This document shows, one piece after another, positions 1 through 16,900 of a stretch of DNA of 64,000 nt (positions are counted from its first letter, which is position 1; every line of letters begins with the position of its first letter). The notes under the pieces were generated by a model that was given only the letters and a program-made list of their open reading frames with translations, did no database searches and was not told where the DNA came from. Source of the DNA: Diploscapter coronatus. Taxonomy: Eukaryota > Nematoda > Chromadorea > Rhabditida > Rhabditidae. Position numbers and translations under genes: made by a program. The stretch covers positions 46,949,249 through 47,013,248 of the forward strand of contig OZ038423.1 in assembly GCA_964036155.1 (NCBI GenBank), read 5' to 3'.

Positions 1-6
1 GCTGAT

Positions 7-2238
7 CTACTCCACCTTTGCCCTCTTTTTCGACGGGGGAGCAGCCTAAAATTTGAAGTTATTTTTAAATTCATACTTCTCAATATTTTGCAACTCTCTG
101 ATAATATCTTGCTGTGGCACATTGATAATTTAACTTAATCTCGATTTTCTCATTTTTGCCCACCACATCGAACGAATTCGACATTATAGGCTATTGTGAA
201 ATTTTTATTTTATGATTAAGATACCGACCTCTTCATCTCCACTGTCTCCTTGTCCCTCTTCGCTCTTGGTGTCGTCGTACTCCACCTCTCCTTCGCCTTC
301 GCCGTCAGACTCGTAATCCTTATTCTTTCCAGCTCGGCCTCCTGAAATAAGTTCATTTAAAGTCAAAGTAAATTCAGCATTGCGTTTTTACCTGACGGAC
401 GTCCTCTGCCTCTACCGCGCCCTCTGCCGCCGCGACCTCGTCCCGCACCACCACCGCGCTTCTTCTTGCCGAACTCCTGGAAAGACTTCTAACTTTCCCA
501 TCAAGGTCAAAACTATACCTCATCATCATCAGACGGTGCCTCATCGGAATCGTCATCCGATCCCTTCTTGCCTCGCTTCGCCTTTCCGCGTCCCTTGCCC
601 TTGCCGGCTCCCTTGAACAGCTTTCCTGGGATCTCATCATCGACCTCAGCCAAAGACGTAGCGACGTCTGGATTCGCGTAGTCGACTCGAGTCGAAGTGG
701 AGCGTCTTGGGCGTGTTGCGGCGATTGAGTTTACAGCCTAAGTTAGTCCTGATTTCTCAAGTTCGGACTTTAGATTCATACTTCCGGATCGACAGGCTTC
801 GGCTGCCTTGGGGTTCTGGGAGTTTTCGGCGTAGCGTTCGTGGATCCTGCTCCAGACACGCCAGACGGACGTCCTCTACCTCTGCCACGTCCTGAAATGG
901 TTCAGAATAAGCTAGATGACGGAAACTACAGTATACCTCTTCCGCGTCCCCTCCCACGACCACGTCCGGACGATTCGCTGCTAGGAGTGACAATCTCGTC
1001 ACCTTCAGCGTGCTCCTTTTCGCCCTCATCTTCATCCTTCGCCTCTTCAGCATCCATCTTCTCGTCTTCATCATGCTCTTCTTCTTCCTTCTTTTCTGGC
1101 TCGTTCAGAGGGATTTCGACGGGTTTGTCATCTGGGGTCTTGTCAGCTGGCGCGGGTGGAGTTACTTCTTTCTGTTCAGCCTGTTTGGCAGCTTCCTTTG
1201 CTGCTGCTTCGGCGGCCTAAATTATTATCTCATTTCTTGGACTCCATGTTTCAAGTTAGAGTGCTGCATTTGTATCTGGATAGGTGCACGAATTAGTCTA
1301 TGGACCGTCACAGTACAACATCTTTAACTTCTCGAGATATTGCAAAAGTCTTGTGGATCATAGCAAAAAGAATGAAACGCTACAAGTATAGTATCTTGCT
1401 TTCAATTGAGTTCGTAACGTTGTTCAGCAAACTTATTGGAGACGCCCACCCTCCCTTCAATCTACTCTGAAAGCAAAGCACTCGCTTGTGATCTAATACA
1501 TGTACAACGATTAAGCATGCTCACGGCTTTGATCTCGTCAGGCGCAAACTCCTCCCATTGCTCGGTGGAGGAATCGCTCACTTTTTTCTCGGCCTCCTCC
1601 TTTTCGGCGGCTTCTGCCTTGGCCTTCTCTTCAGCTTCGTCGTCCGCGCTTGGTTTGGCTGGCTCCTCGGGCTCTTTCGAGGCTTCCTGAAGTAACTAAT
1701 TCTATATTCGTCAGAAGGCTACGATGTGAAGTACTGCCGCTTGTGAGGAGAGATTGATACTGCATACTCTTCGAAAGTCGATTTCGCACGCGTCCCGCCT
1801 TTCTTCTCGCCTCTCTAGAAAGCGAAGAGAAAATAGAGAGGCGGGACTTGGGGAGGCAAATTGCAAAATGTATGCAGTATCCACCTCCTCACAAGCGGCA
1901 ATATAAACTAATTCTACATCGTCGAAAATCCACAATACGATAGTCCAATTGAAAGGTTCATGCAGTAGATATGAAAAGATTCATAAGCCTCCCACTAAGC
2001 GTCCATGACATGATCACTCTAGTGAAGTGGGGAGGTTTTCGAGTCCAAATAGATCTACCTTAGGAGGCTCTGTCTTGGCGGGACTCTCATTCGTGCCGTT
2101 GGTTTCTCCATTCGGAATGCTTTCCTCTTTCGTCGGCTCACCGATCTCCTTGGTGACTGTCGAAGGTAGCGGGATGTCCTTGGACTTGTGCGCGTCCACC
2201 GAAGGCTCTCCAACGGGCAGCGGAATATCGTCGGCCAT
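7..2238 (-). CDS. Acidic, GR-rich AT-hook-type nuclear protein (function unknown)
   Basis: Eight exons read in one phase-consistent frame: 2059-2238, 1525-1686, 937-1216, 782-891, 737-519, 488-392, 341-229 and 45-7, giving about 399 residues. The N-terminus is Glu/Lys/Ala rich. Exons 3-4 join into GRGRGRGRG followed by a GRGRPSG AT-hook-like core; exon 6 has a second Gly/Arg tract ending in GRGRPSG. Exon 5 carries a basic block (GKGKGRGKAKRGKKG) followed by an acidic Ser/Asp run. The protein ends PPSKKRAKVE, a likely nuclear localisation signal. AT-hooks of this RGRP type bind the minor groove of AT-rich DNA, so a chromatin role is inferred. No enzymatic domain is visible and I do not recognise the family. 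The last donor is ambiguous: GTCGGT at 228 gives the SKKRAKVE end, whereas GTATCT at 224 would read out of the window. Confidence 0.7.
1735..1900. repeat. 166-bp foldback (MITE-like) element in an intron
   Basis: The left end (TGCCGCTTGTGAGGAG..., from 1735) is matched by the reverse complement of the right end (...CTCCTCACAAGCGGCA, to 1900). The match continues inward past TACTGCATAC, and a second internal inverted repeat (GTCCCGCCT / AGGCGGGAC) lies near 1795-1850. It sits wholly inside intron 1 of the AT-hook gene. No clear target-site duplication is visible. It codes for nothing recognisable. Confidence 0.65.
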
Positions 2239-3188
2239 TTTTATAGGCTATAATTCGGGCTTTCAATTCTAACCACTCGAAACTTCGACCCCAATGCGCT
2301 AAAATATCAACAGTTTAAAACAAAATAATCATAAGAAGGAAAGGACTTCGTCGGCAAAATAGCAGAGACTAAATCTAGTCTCGGCTACTAAAGTTCACCT
2401 CTAGAAGGAACAAATCTTAAGTTAGAGCGATGTATTTAAAATAAGTAAAGCACAAAAAGCCGAAAATCTGAGCAAATCAATAGCAAACAAACTTATGGTC
2501 AGAAAAACAACAAGTCGGTGATTTGAAAGTGGCGCGAGATAAGACAAACCAAAACCACCGTATGGGTGCAAGTTTCCCGCATTTTTTCAAAATGTGTAAA
2601 ATTCTTCTCTATCTAAACTCTATGGTAATCACTTATAAGCCAGATTAGCGAAAATCGGATAAGAAAAAATAGTTTCGAAAAACATTCGTAAATAGGAACA
2701 ACGATGCTGAGGGCTCACGTCTTTTGAACGGGTCGGAGGCCCAGACGCTGACCGCGACGCGTCAGGCTGCAACGCGGTCGCGCATCGACCATAGGCACAT
2801 TCGCATCAGTTATGGCAGGATGGCGAGGGATGGGGTGACAATGAAGAGAGTCGGAGGGTGGTTAGAGAAGGGAGGAAACAGTGGTGGGAACAATCGAGTT
2901 AGAGAAAGAGCGTACTTGGCAAAGAGCCAGAGCCTGTCTTCTCCTTTCGTTCATTGACTCGCCCATCTTCGCCTTCATTTTCTTTCCCCCTTCCATTCCC
3001 AAATTCGGTATCAAACTACACAATTCTTTCAATCGATACGACGAAATATCGTATTACTTGCGAAATTCGACAATTTGCTATCTTTTCACATTTTCTCACT
3101 CTCTTCATCACAAGTAAACTTGCGCAATTCGATCAATTCTTTGCATGTGATACGTCCCAAAATTCGGTATCATCGATTTTCAGCGTTA
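2239..3188. other. Intergenic region between divergent genes
   Basis: This lies between the starts of the AT-hook gene (-) and the CNPPD1 gene (+), so it should hold both promoters. Nothing coding is visible. A GC-rich patch at 2720-2800, unusual for this AT-rich window, contains a 7-bp hairpin stem (GACCGCG at 2750, CGCGGTC at 2773). No specific promoter element could be assigned. Confidence 0.5.
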
Positions 3189-4709
3189 ATGGCGCCGATT
3201 TTCACGGATTTTCGCCGTATTCGAAAGAGGATGCGTCGCACGCTCAATTACGGGGAAAGCACGGCGAATAAACTGAATTTGCCACTTTCTGGTAAAACAT
3301 TTTTAAAAATTAAGAGAGTCTTCAAAAATTCAATTTTGCAGAAATGGTAGTGGACTATTTCAACCGCACCTCTCCGTTCGACTACCTTCAGCCCGAGACC
3401 TCGGCCAAAATCTCCACCCGAGGCTACGTCGACCCATGCACTTTGGTCGTGGCATTGGTGTACTTGGACAGGCTCAGGGATAAGAATAAGGTTGATTTGA
3501 AAGTTCTTGAAAAGGTACACTTAGAACATTTTTATTCTTCAGCCCTACTTCGAATCCTCCGACCCTGCTGACCTCTACCTGCCCGCTCTAATTCTGGCCT
3601 CCAAGTTTCTCCATGATACTGACACGATTGACAGGTGAAAAATTTCACTTTCACAGATGAAAATTGATTCAGAAGATCGATTTTAATATTTTAGTCCCGA
3701 ACTACAAAGATAAAGTCTCTAAATTTTTCAGGGCAACTAACAGCGACTGGGCGAAAGCGGCTGAATTCAATGAAGATCGACTCAACTCGCTCGAGTGGGA
3801 GTTCGTCGACAAATTGGTGTGCTTTTTTGTTTTAAGCTTTTCAAAATTTCGGAATTTTTTTTTTCAAAAATCTAATTTTCTATTAAAACCCTTGAAAAAT
3901 TACATTTCAGGACTGGAACCTACTCGTGAAACCTAACGAGTTCGAGGAATACTTGAAGAGAATGGAGCGATGGGTCGCTGAGGATACCGTATCCCGAACT
4001 GGCCAATTCACTTACAACGAGCTGCTGCAGTTGACGTCGTCAATGCCTTCTGAATCCTCGACGTCGTCATTTATTCAGGTACTGAAGTCGCACGATTCTT
4101 TACCTTAAAGTCTAGCTAATGGAAAACTTAGGTTAGGCTTAAAAATATTAAGGTCTTAGCACCATATTCACCAACTTTTTCGAATTTTTAGATTAACTAT
4201 TCTGAATTTAACATTTAAGTTTGCATTTAAAAAGGAAAAAAACTAATTTTTCTTCCAGGAACTCCTTGCCATGTTCGGTCTTCTTTCACTTGTGTATTCC
4301 TTCTCCTTCTTATCGATCCTCTCTACATGCCAGACAATTGAAAACTACCGTCACGAGGCCACGCCCACTTCTTCGTTCGCCCTGCCCATTAATATTAAAA
4401 ACACCGCGATCGAAGAAAATGACGATGTCTGTGAAACGATGGCTGAACATTACCTATCCACATTCAACTTCGAGCCGTGCCCCGTCGAAGCCCAGCCTTC
4501 TGAAAATGGACTCAGGTTCAGAACCTTCTAATTCCCCCATTTTTACCAAAAATACCAAATTCAGAAGCTTCACCCACTTGACCATGACACCATCGTACTT
4601 CGGTCTGACGCCGCCAACTCAAATACTCGATCCGGTAGATCCTTACTCGGGAATTCTGGCGAGTTTCAAGAATCTAACCGTTTTTCCCGTTCTGGGTACC
4701 GTCTTTTGA
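3189..4709 (+). CDS. CNPPD1: CNPPD1-type cyclin Pas1/PHO80-like domain protein
   Basis: Seven exons (3189-3291, 3342-3490, 3543-3634, 3732-3816, 3911-4078, 4259-4515, 4565-4709) give 332 residues. The segment around DPCTLVVALVYLDRLR, then SDPADLYLPALILASKFL and LNSLEWEFVDKLDWNL, matches the divergent cyclin box of CNPPD1 proteins in order and spacing. After the cyclin box a hydrophobic stretch (AMFGLLSLVYSFSFLSIL, from about 4268) is a likely membrane segment, as in other CNPPD1 proteins. The C-terminal tail is Pro/Thr rich. The exon 2/3 intron could be read as 28 bp, but the 52-bp version (donor at 3491) gives the better protein. An AATAAA at 4849-4854 may be its poly(A) signal. The family has no well-established biochemical role; a cyclin-like scaffold is inferred. 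It converges with NSUN5. Confidence 0.85.
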
Positions 4710-4969
4710 ATTTCGTACTTGTTAAAAATCAGTTCATTTTTACGGTGTCTTGAGTTCAATTTCTATGTCTTTTCGATTATTATACGGGACTTCTTCTTTC
4801 TTTCCCCGTGTTACGACTTTTTAAATGGGAAAAATGCTGTCTAGAGATAATAAATTCATTTGAAACAAGTAAAAATCAACAAGAACAATTTCTCAAAGAT
4901 AAACCTGTCTTCAGATTTTCTAGGATATTTTATCAAATTTTCTTGTTCCTAGATTTTTTTTAAAGAAAA

Positions 4970-10359
<5,390 letters not shown>

Positions 10360-10988
10360 AAAAAGTTCTGAAATAAAAAGGATAAATTCTGGAAAAAACA
10401 ATCGAAAAAGTGAAAATTCGAAATGTTTTCCTGAAAGTTTACCCATTTCATCTCAAGCAACTTATTTCCCTTGAAATTTGGTAAACTTTCGAGAAAATAA
10501 ACAAAAAGCAAATTTTGAAAAAGAAATCGCGAAAATTGGGCCCACTGAGTTCCCACCCTTTTTTTTCTTTTCCCATGCTATTTTCCAAAAAGGTGGTAAC
10601 TACAAGAGAATGGTGGTGGGAAGAGGGTGGAGATTAATGGACCGAAAATGGACGTATTTTTACTGAGAATAATTTAATTCTTTATTATCGACATTTTTGA
10701 TCAATTTCTTATCAAATCTTATCATTTATCCCAAAAATCCTCTAAATATTCCTTTTTCAAATCTCCACCCTTTTCTCTCCTTTCCCCCTTCGCGTTTATT
10801 TCGTTGAGAGTCTTTTTCTAATCGATACTCTTTCATTGTTCGCTTTGTCTATTTTCGTTTCGCGTTTTCGAGTTTTCGAATGTTCTATTTTTTATTTTCA
10901 GGATTATCCATTTGTGTGCTGGTAGTGCATGTATTTCGGATTGTAGACGCTTCACCAGAGAGACCCATTAAATTGGCCAGGATTAAAA
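10360..10988. other. Divergent promoter region, NSUN5 / ARID4
   Basis: This is 629 bp between the NSUN5 start (-) and the ARID4 start (+). The NSUN5 side begins with a TTTATTTCAG acceptor (AG at 10368-10369) eight bases before the ATG, as expected for a spliced-leader site. The rest is AT-rich with pyrimidine tracts around 10740-10870. No other gene or clear motif was found. Confidence 0.45.
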
Positions 10989-13900
10989 ATGCAGGTAGGA
11001 ACAAATTTCTATGTTTTAATTTTTTCGTTCTTTTCAAAACTATTATATATAGATAATTATTATTTTGTTTACTTTCTCAGTCCGACGACCCAGCATTTTT
11101 GCCGGTTGGCACCGAGGTTTCGGCCAAATTCAAGGGCGCGTTTTGCGAGGCCAAAGTCAAGAAAGTCACCAAGTCCGTCAAGCTTAAGGTATTATTTTTT
11201 ATTTTAAGTTTTATGTTTTAATTTTCAGATCACCCTGAAAGAGGCTCCGTTCGGCACGATTCAGGTAGATGAGACGGCTATTGTCAGAGGGCAGGTCTGA
11301 TTTTTTTTTCTTTCAATTTTCTCATTTTTTAGAAAAATCGCTTGTCTAAAAATTAAAAAGAGCACTCTTTCAGAAATTATTATTGAAAAGTATTTTCTGG
11401 ACAATCCGATGTCGAAGATTATTTCTATATTTTTTCAGAATCTCCAAGTGAATGAGCTCGTTGAGGTGGCTCACGGAAAGCAAATCGTCAAGGGCGTCAT
11501 TTCCAATGTGAAAGATTGCAGCACGTATCATGTTGGTCAGTAAACTTATTTTTTATTCTTAAGATTTTTCCAATTGTTCTTAATTTCTTTTATTTTTAAA
11601 ATTTCAGTCTTCAACGATGGCGACGAGAAAGTGCTTCGTAGGACGGGCATGTGTTTGAAGGTATTTTTATTCATTTCAAAATAGATTTTTTCTTTTAGAA
11701 AAGTTTAACTCAAAAAGAATATTAAAGATCCACTTTTCAGGGCGCCAAGCACTTTGATGCTGCAGTGAACCTTGACGCGCTGCCTCTCTACAATCCCGAG
11801 CAGTTCAGTAGCCCAGTCGTGAAGAACTCTCTTCTCAAGAAGGCCAAAAAGTACGAGTCTTTCATGTTATTTTTCAAAACTTTCCTTTTAATCTTTGGAG
11901 ACATTTTCTAGATTTTATAGCTTGATAGAAAAAGTATATTCTACTTTTTAAAATTTACATTTTTAACCGTAATTTTCGAAAATGACTTGTATTTTTTCAG
12001 GAGAAAGTCTGACGAGAGTCCTTCTAAAAGGAGGAAGAGGAAGGAAAACGAAGAGGATTCCGACGAGGAGAAGAGCAAGAAACGGGAGAAGCGAGCGGCC
12101 GCAAACGCGGCTACCGTCGCGATTGGAGAAATGGATCATGTGGGTTTTGGAATTTTTGAACCATCAAAACTTGTTATTCAAAGCTTTCTGTCGAAATTTT
12201 TTAAAATTCAATTTTTGAAATTTTATTCTGAAAGAATCAGTTTTGACGGGATTTGTTTCCTATATTCAGGTCAAAGTAGGATGAAATTTTGAATTTTTTA
12301 CTGGAATTCGTGATAGATTCGATTTCGGGGGTCCTTTTATTTAGAAGAAAGGCTCTTATATAAAACTTTGAGGGTCTTCTATGAAATTTTAGGCCCTTTC
12401 ATTTAAGAAGAGGGTTCTCTTTTATTTTACAATTTTCAGGGCGACACCGAGGTGAGCGAGGATGTCTCCTCTGACGATGCAGAAGAGCAAAAGGAAAAGA
12501 AGAAGCGAGAGAAAGAGCCTCCTTCAAAGGAAAAGGACAGAGACAAAGAAAAAGACAAAGACTCCGGCAAGGAGCCCAAAGACAAGGATAAGGAAAAACC
12601 TCCCAAGGAGAAGAAGGAGAGCGGAAGTAAGAAGGAGAAGGAGCAGGTAAGGGTTTTATTTTATTCTTTTCGGAAAAATTTAAAATTTCTAGAAAGTGAC
12701 CAAAATCCTGAAAAGAGATCGATCCATTTTCAGTTCGAGCCCGGCGAAGTCATCTGTGTCTATGAGGACTCGACGAAGAAGGGCAAATGGTACCCGGCGA
12801 TCGTCGTCGCTGCGAAGGCCTACAAGGAAAATGCGCTTAAACCGAGGAGTCTTTCCAGAAAAGAGGTCCCGATCAGGAGCTTTCAGAATGGAAAATAGTA
12901 AGAAGTTATTATTTTTTTAGAAAAATGAAAAAAACTTAAAAAGAATATTCTACTTTTTGTATTTTTAAGTAAATTTTTTTGGAAAAGATTTACTTCGCTT
13001 CATATTTCAGAGAAAGGAAGAAACCATTTTGATAGATGATGATGATTTTTTTTGAAATCTAAAAGGAAGCGAATTTTTGGAGAACATTTTTTAAAATGTT
13101 TATTTATTTATTTTTTTAAATTAAAAAGTTTAATTTTTTCCAGTCTTGCCATACATTCCAATCAGCTGACCAAATTCGAAACCCAATCGGTCAACAAAAA
13201 GCACCTCGAAACGCTCTCCAATTCCCAGAAAATCGCCATCGAAAGAGCTCAGGCCTACATTGATCATCGTGAGTTACTTGATTTTGAGAAAAGGAGGCGG
13301 GACTTGAAAGATTTTAGACTCCGTTCCTTTTCGGGAAAACAGGACACTAAGAAAAATTGTTATTGGAAATTTTAAGAAAAATGATTTTGCTAAAGTAATT
13401 CAAAATTGAACTTTTTAAAAAGGGTCAGGATAAAAATGCAATTTTAAAATTTTCAGGCACCCTCCCATCAAGCTGGGATTCCAAAGATGTGCACGGTGAG
13501 ACGTCGAAGAAGAAGGAGAAACCGGAGAAGAAAGACAAAGACAAGGATACAGCGGAGAAAGACAAGGAGGAAAAAGGAGAACGCAAAGAAAAAGAACAGG
13601 TTAGATTCTTTTCCTAAATAGTAGCTCAGGTGGCATATTAAAATTTAGAAATCATACAATTTTTGCAAAAAATAAAATAATTTGATTCAGAAGAAAGAGG
13701 AGAAGGAGAAGAAACCCCGAGAGGAAAAGAAGAAAGCCGTCAAAAAGGAGGAGCGAGACGATGTAGAGAGGCCGGAAAAGAAGGAGAGGGAAAAGAAAGA
13801 GGATAAGGCCCGAGAAAAAGACAGAGACACAGAGGACAAGGACAGAGTCGGAAAAGAGGAGAAAGAACGAGACAAGGACAAGGATAAAACTGATGGGTAA

Positions 13901-16900
13901 GGGTTTTTGATCTCTACTGAAAATTTTTGATCTTTTCCAAAAAACTTCTTTCAGATCCTCCTCGTCGGAATCTGACTGGTCTGATGAAGAATACGGCGAG
14001 GAACGGGACCACTTCGTGGCTCAGTTGTATAAGTTCCAGGATGAACGAGGTTCGGAATCTCGAAAAAAAACTAGATTTTCCCCAAAAATAGAATAACAAT
14101 TAAAAAGTAAATAAAATATATAATTCAGGAACTCCAATAAACCGAGCCCCGATTCTGGGAGGCAAAGACATCGATTTGTACAAGCTGTACAGGGTCGTGC
14201 AGCATTATGGAGGAGGGAAAAAAGTCACCCAGAACCAGCAGTGGAAAAAGGTGGGAGGGTTAACTGCAGATTCTGAGAAATATGATAACCTCGGAGGTTT
14301 TTCTCAAAATGAAGGAAATTTAGTCGATTTTGAAGAAAAATTGCTGCAGCTTTCCGATAATTATGCCAATTTTCAAAGAGATTTTGAATAAACGAAGGAA
14401 ATTTACCGCAGTTTTCCAAACTTAGTCTAATTTTGCAGGTTCTCGTCAGAATGGGCTTGGAAGGCTGCAGTGGAGCGACCCCAGTTACTGTGAAGAAGGC
14501 CTATGCAAGGTTAGAATTTAGAGCTATTGCAGTTTTTCTACGAAAAAAAAAATTTCAGGTACCTCTCCCACTTCACGAACCTATACAAAACGCTCTTCTG
14601 GACGCTGGATAATACCTCTACTCAGCCTGGGGCTTCTACTAGCAGAGGAGATAGAAGGCTGTTCAGATCTATCGTGGACAAAGATGTGAAGGTGAATCTT
14701 ACCGGATTTTATACAAAAACGATGTAGCTTTTTTAATTTTGATTTAAAATAACGGTGCACTATTCAAATTTTATAAAAGCGGCGGATTTTATACAAATTT
14801 TAAATGGCTGACCTTACAATTTTTCAGGGGGGCAGCCTCTCGAAGAGACGAAAATCCTTCGCCAGTGAGAAGGAGGGCAACGGCAAGGATGGCAAGGAGC
14901 AGAAAGAGGGCTCAAAGGAAAAGGAAAAAGAAAAACTCGGTTCGATCAAGAAGGAGAAGAGCATCGATGAGGATGGCAAGGTTAGCTAAATGATTAAATT
15001 TCGGCAAACATTTTCTCTATTATGTTTACAAAGCTGAATTTTTAGAAACGAATTATGAATTTTTACAAAAAATGAGAATTTGTAAATGAAAAATATTCTT
15101 TAAAAGGAAGAGTTAGATTTTTGGCAAAAATGGGAACTCTTCAGAGTGTCGAACTGACTTCTGACGATCAGTACGAGCTACCCTATCCGACCACCGCTTC
15201 CTCTGGTCCACTCGAGCTTTCGACCATCAGGAATACCATCGACAAGGATATTAAAAGAGAAAGGTACTTTTCACATTAAAAAAAATATTTTTCTTCAACA
15301 ATCGCCAAGTTTCCCAGAAAATTGTCTTGATTTTCCTACCTTTGTATGCCGAAATTTATTTAAATAAAAATTAATTTTAAAAAATTTAGTGCTTCCCCCG
15401 CAGTGTCGTTGGCCTCGTCTGAGCGATCCAAGAAAACCGAGAAAGGTGCCGAAGAAAAAGCCGTCGCTCCAAAAGAAGAACTCTCTCTGCCCGAAAAGAA
15501 AAAAATCAAGAAGAAGAAGGAGGGCGAGGCGAGCGATGGGGATGAAGGTGATTTTTTTAATTGAAAAAAAAAAAAAATGTTTAAATTACGAAGAAAATAT
15601 ACAGAGAAAAGTTTTGAAGATCGCTTTTTCATGTCAATTTTTATGAGAAAAACTACAGCAAGGAATGACTCGGTTTAATTGTTGAAAAAGTGAAAATTGA
15701 TTTTCAGTGAAAAAGAAGAGGGAGAAAAAGCGTCTTTCGATGAGGGATCGGTCTGAGAGGAAGTCGGCCAGCGGGATGGACGACGGCTCGAAATATCAGA
15801 ACGATGAGGGCTACAATCCGGCCGATATGTAATTTTTTGTATAAATAAAAAATAAAATGGAACATTTTCTACGCAAAATTGCTATTTTAAAAAGTTTTCG
15901 ATAGAAAATCTTTTAAAAAATAAGCCTTAAGCCTATATTAAGTGTTTTTGAAAGAAATTTAAAGGGATGCATTTTCTTAAATTCAGCATCTCTCACTTCT
16001 ACATGGGGCAGAAAGTGCGCGCTCACCATCACGGAAAGTGGTACGACGCGAGAGTTCTCGAAGTCAAACAACTCGACTCCAAAGAGCTGCTCAAAGTGCT
16101 TCAGAAAGGCAGCATCAATGTGAGTTTTTTATTTGGGGGGTTTTTAATTTAAATTTTTTAGACTGCCGAACTCGGCCCTGAAGTTCTGAAGGAGCTTTTG
16201 AAGCACATGGGCGAAACGAGATGCTTCGTTCATTATTTGGTGAGGAAATTTGACCTTGCTATTTTTAATTTTCAAAATCTGAATATGTGAAATTCCTCTA
16301 TAAAACATGGATGAAATTGGGATATATAAAGCCTCCTCATTTCAGGGTTGGAACGCTCGTTACGATGAGTGGATACCTCTGAATAAAATCCGGATTTCCA
16401 CCAAGGACGCAGTCAATTCTTTGGAGCTCGTCAGAAAGGCGAGGGGGGAAGCTGCTATCAAAGAGGGGAAGGTTAGTCGTGCCAAAATTGACCAAAATGA
16501 TAACTCGTTGCCAAAAAATGGCAAACTTAATAAAAGTGAGTCATTACCAAGAAAGGTAAACTACTAAGATTTGTAACTTTTATCAAAATGGTAGCCCTTT
16601 ATCGAACGGTACAATTTTCAGCCGGCGGTATCGGAAGAGCGTCTGCAATGGGTCCAGGAATGGTGCAAATCTCCCGAAGGAGTGGAATCCCTCAAATCCA
16701 ATGACGCCCCTCCCCAACCCAGCTCGTTCTCCTCGATGGTAAGTTTTTAGTAGCGCTACCAGGACTGGCAGCTTTTATATTTATTTTCTTTGAGAATGGT
16801 AGCTTTATATCAGAAAAGATAGCTGTTTATCAACACATGGCAACCTTTCGGTACCAAATAGTCATTTTGGTGTTTTCAGACCCAAAACTACCGCCCGAGA

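Noticed and set aside
13687..13881. Long Ser/Phe-rich open frame on the minus strand
   Set aside because: It is the antisense shadow of the Lys/Glu-rich ARID4 exon.
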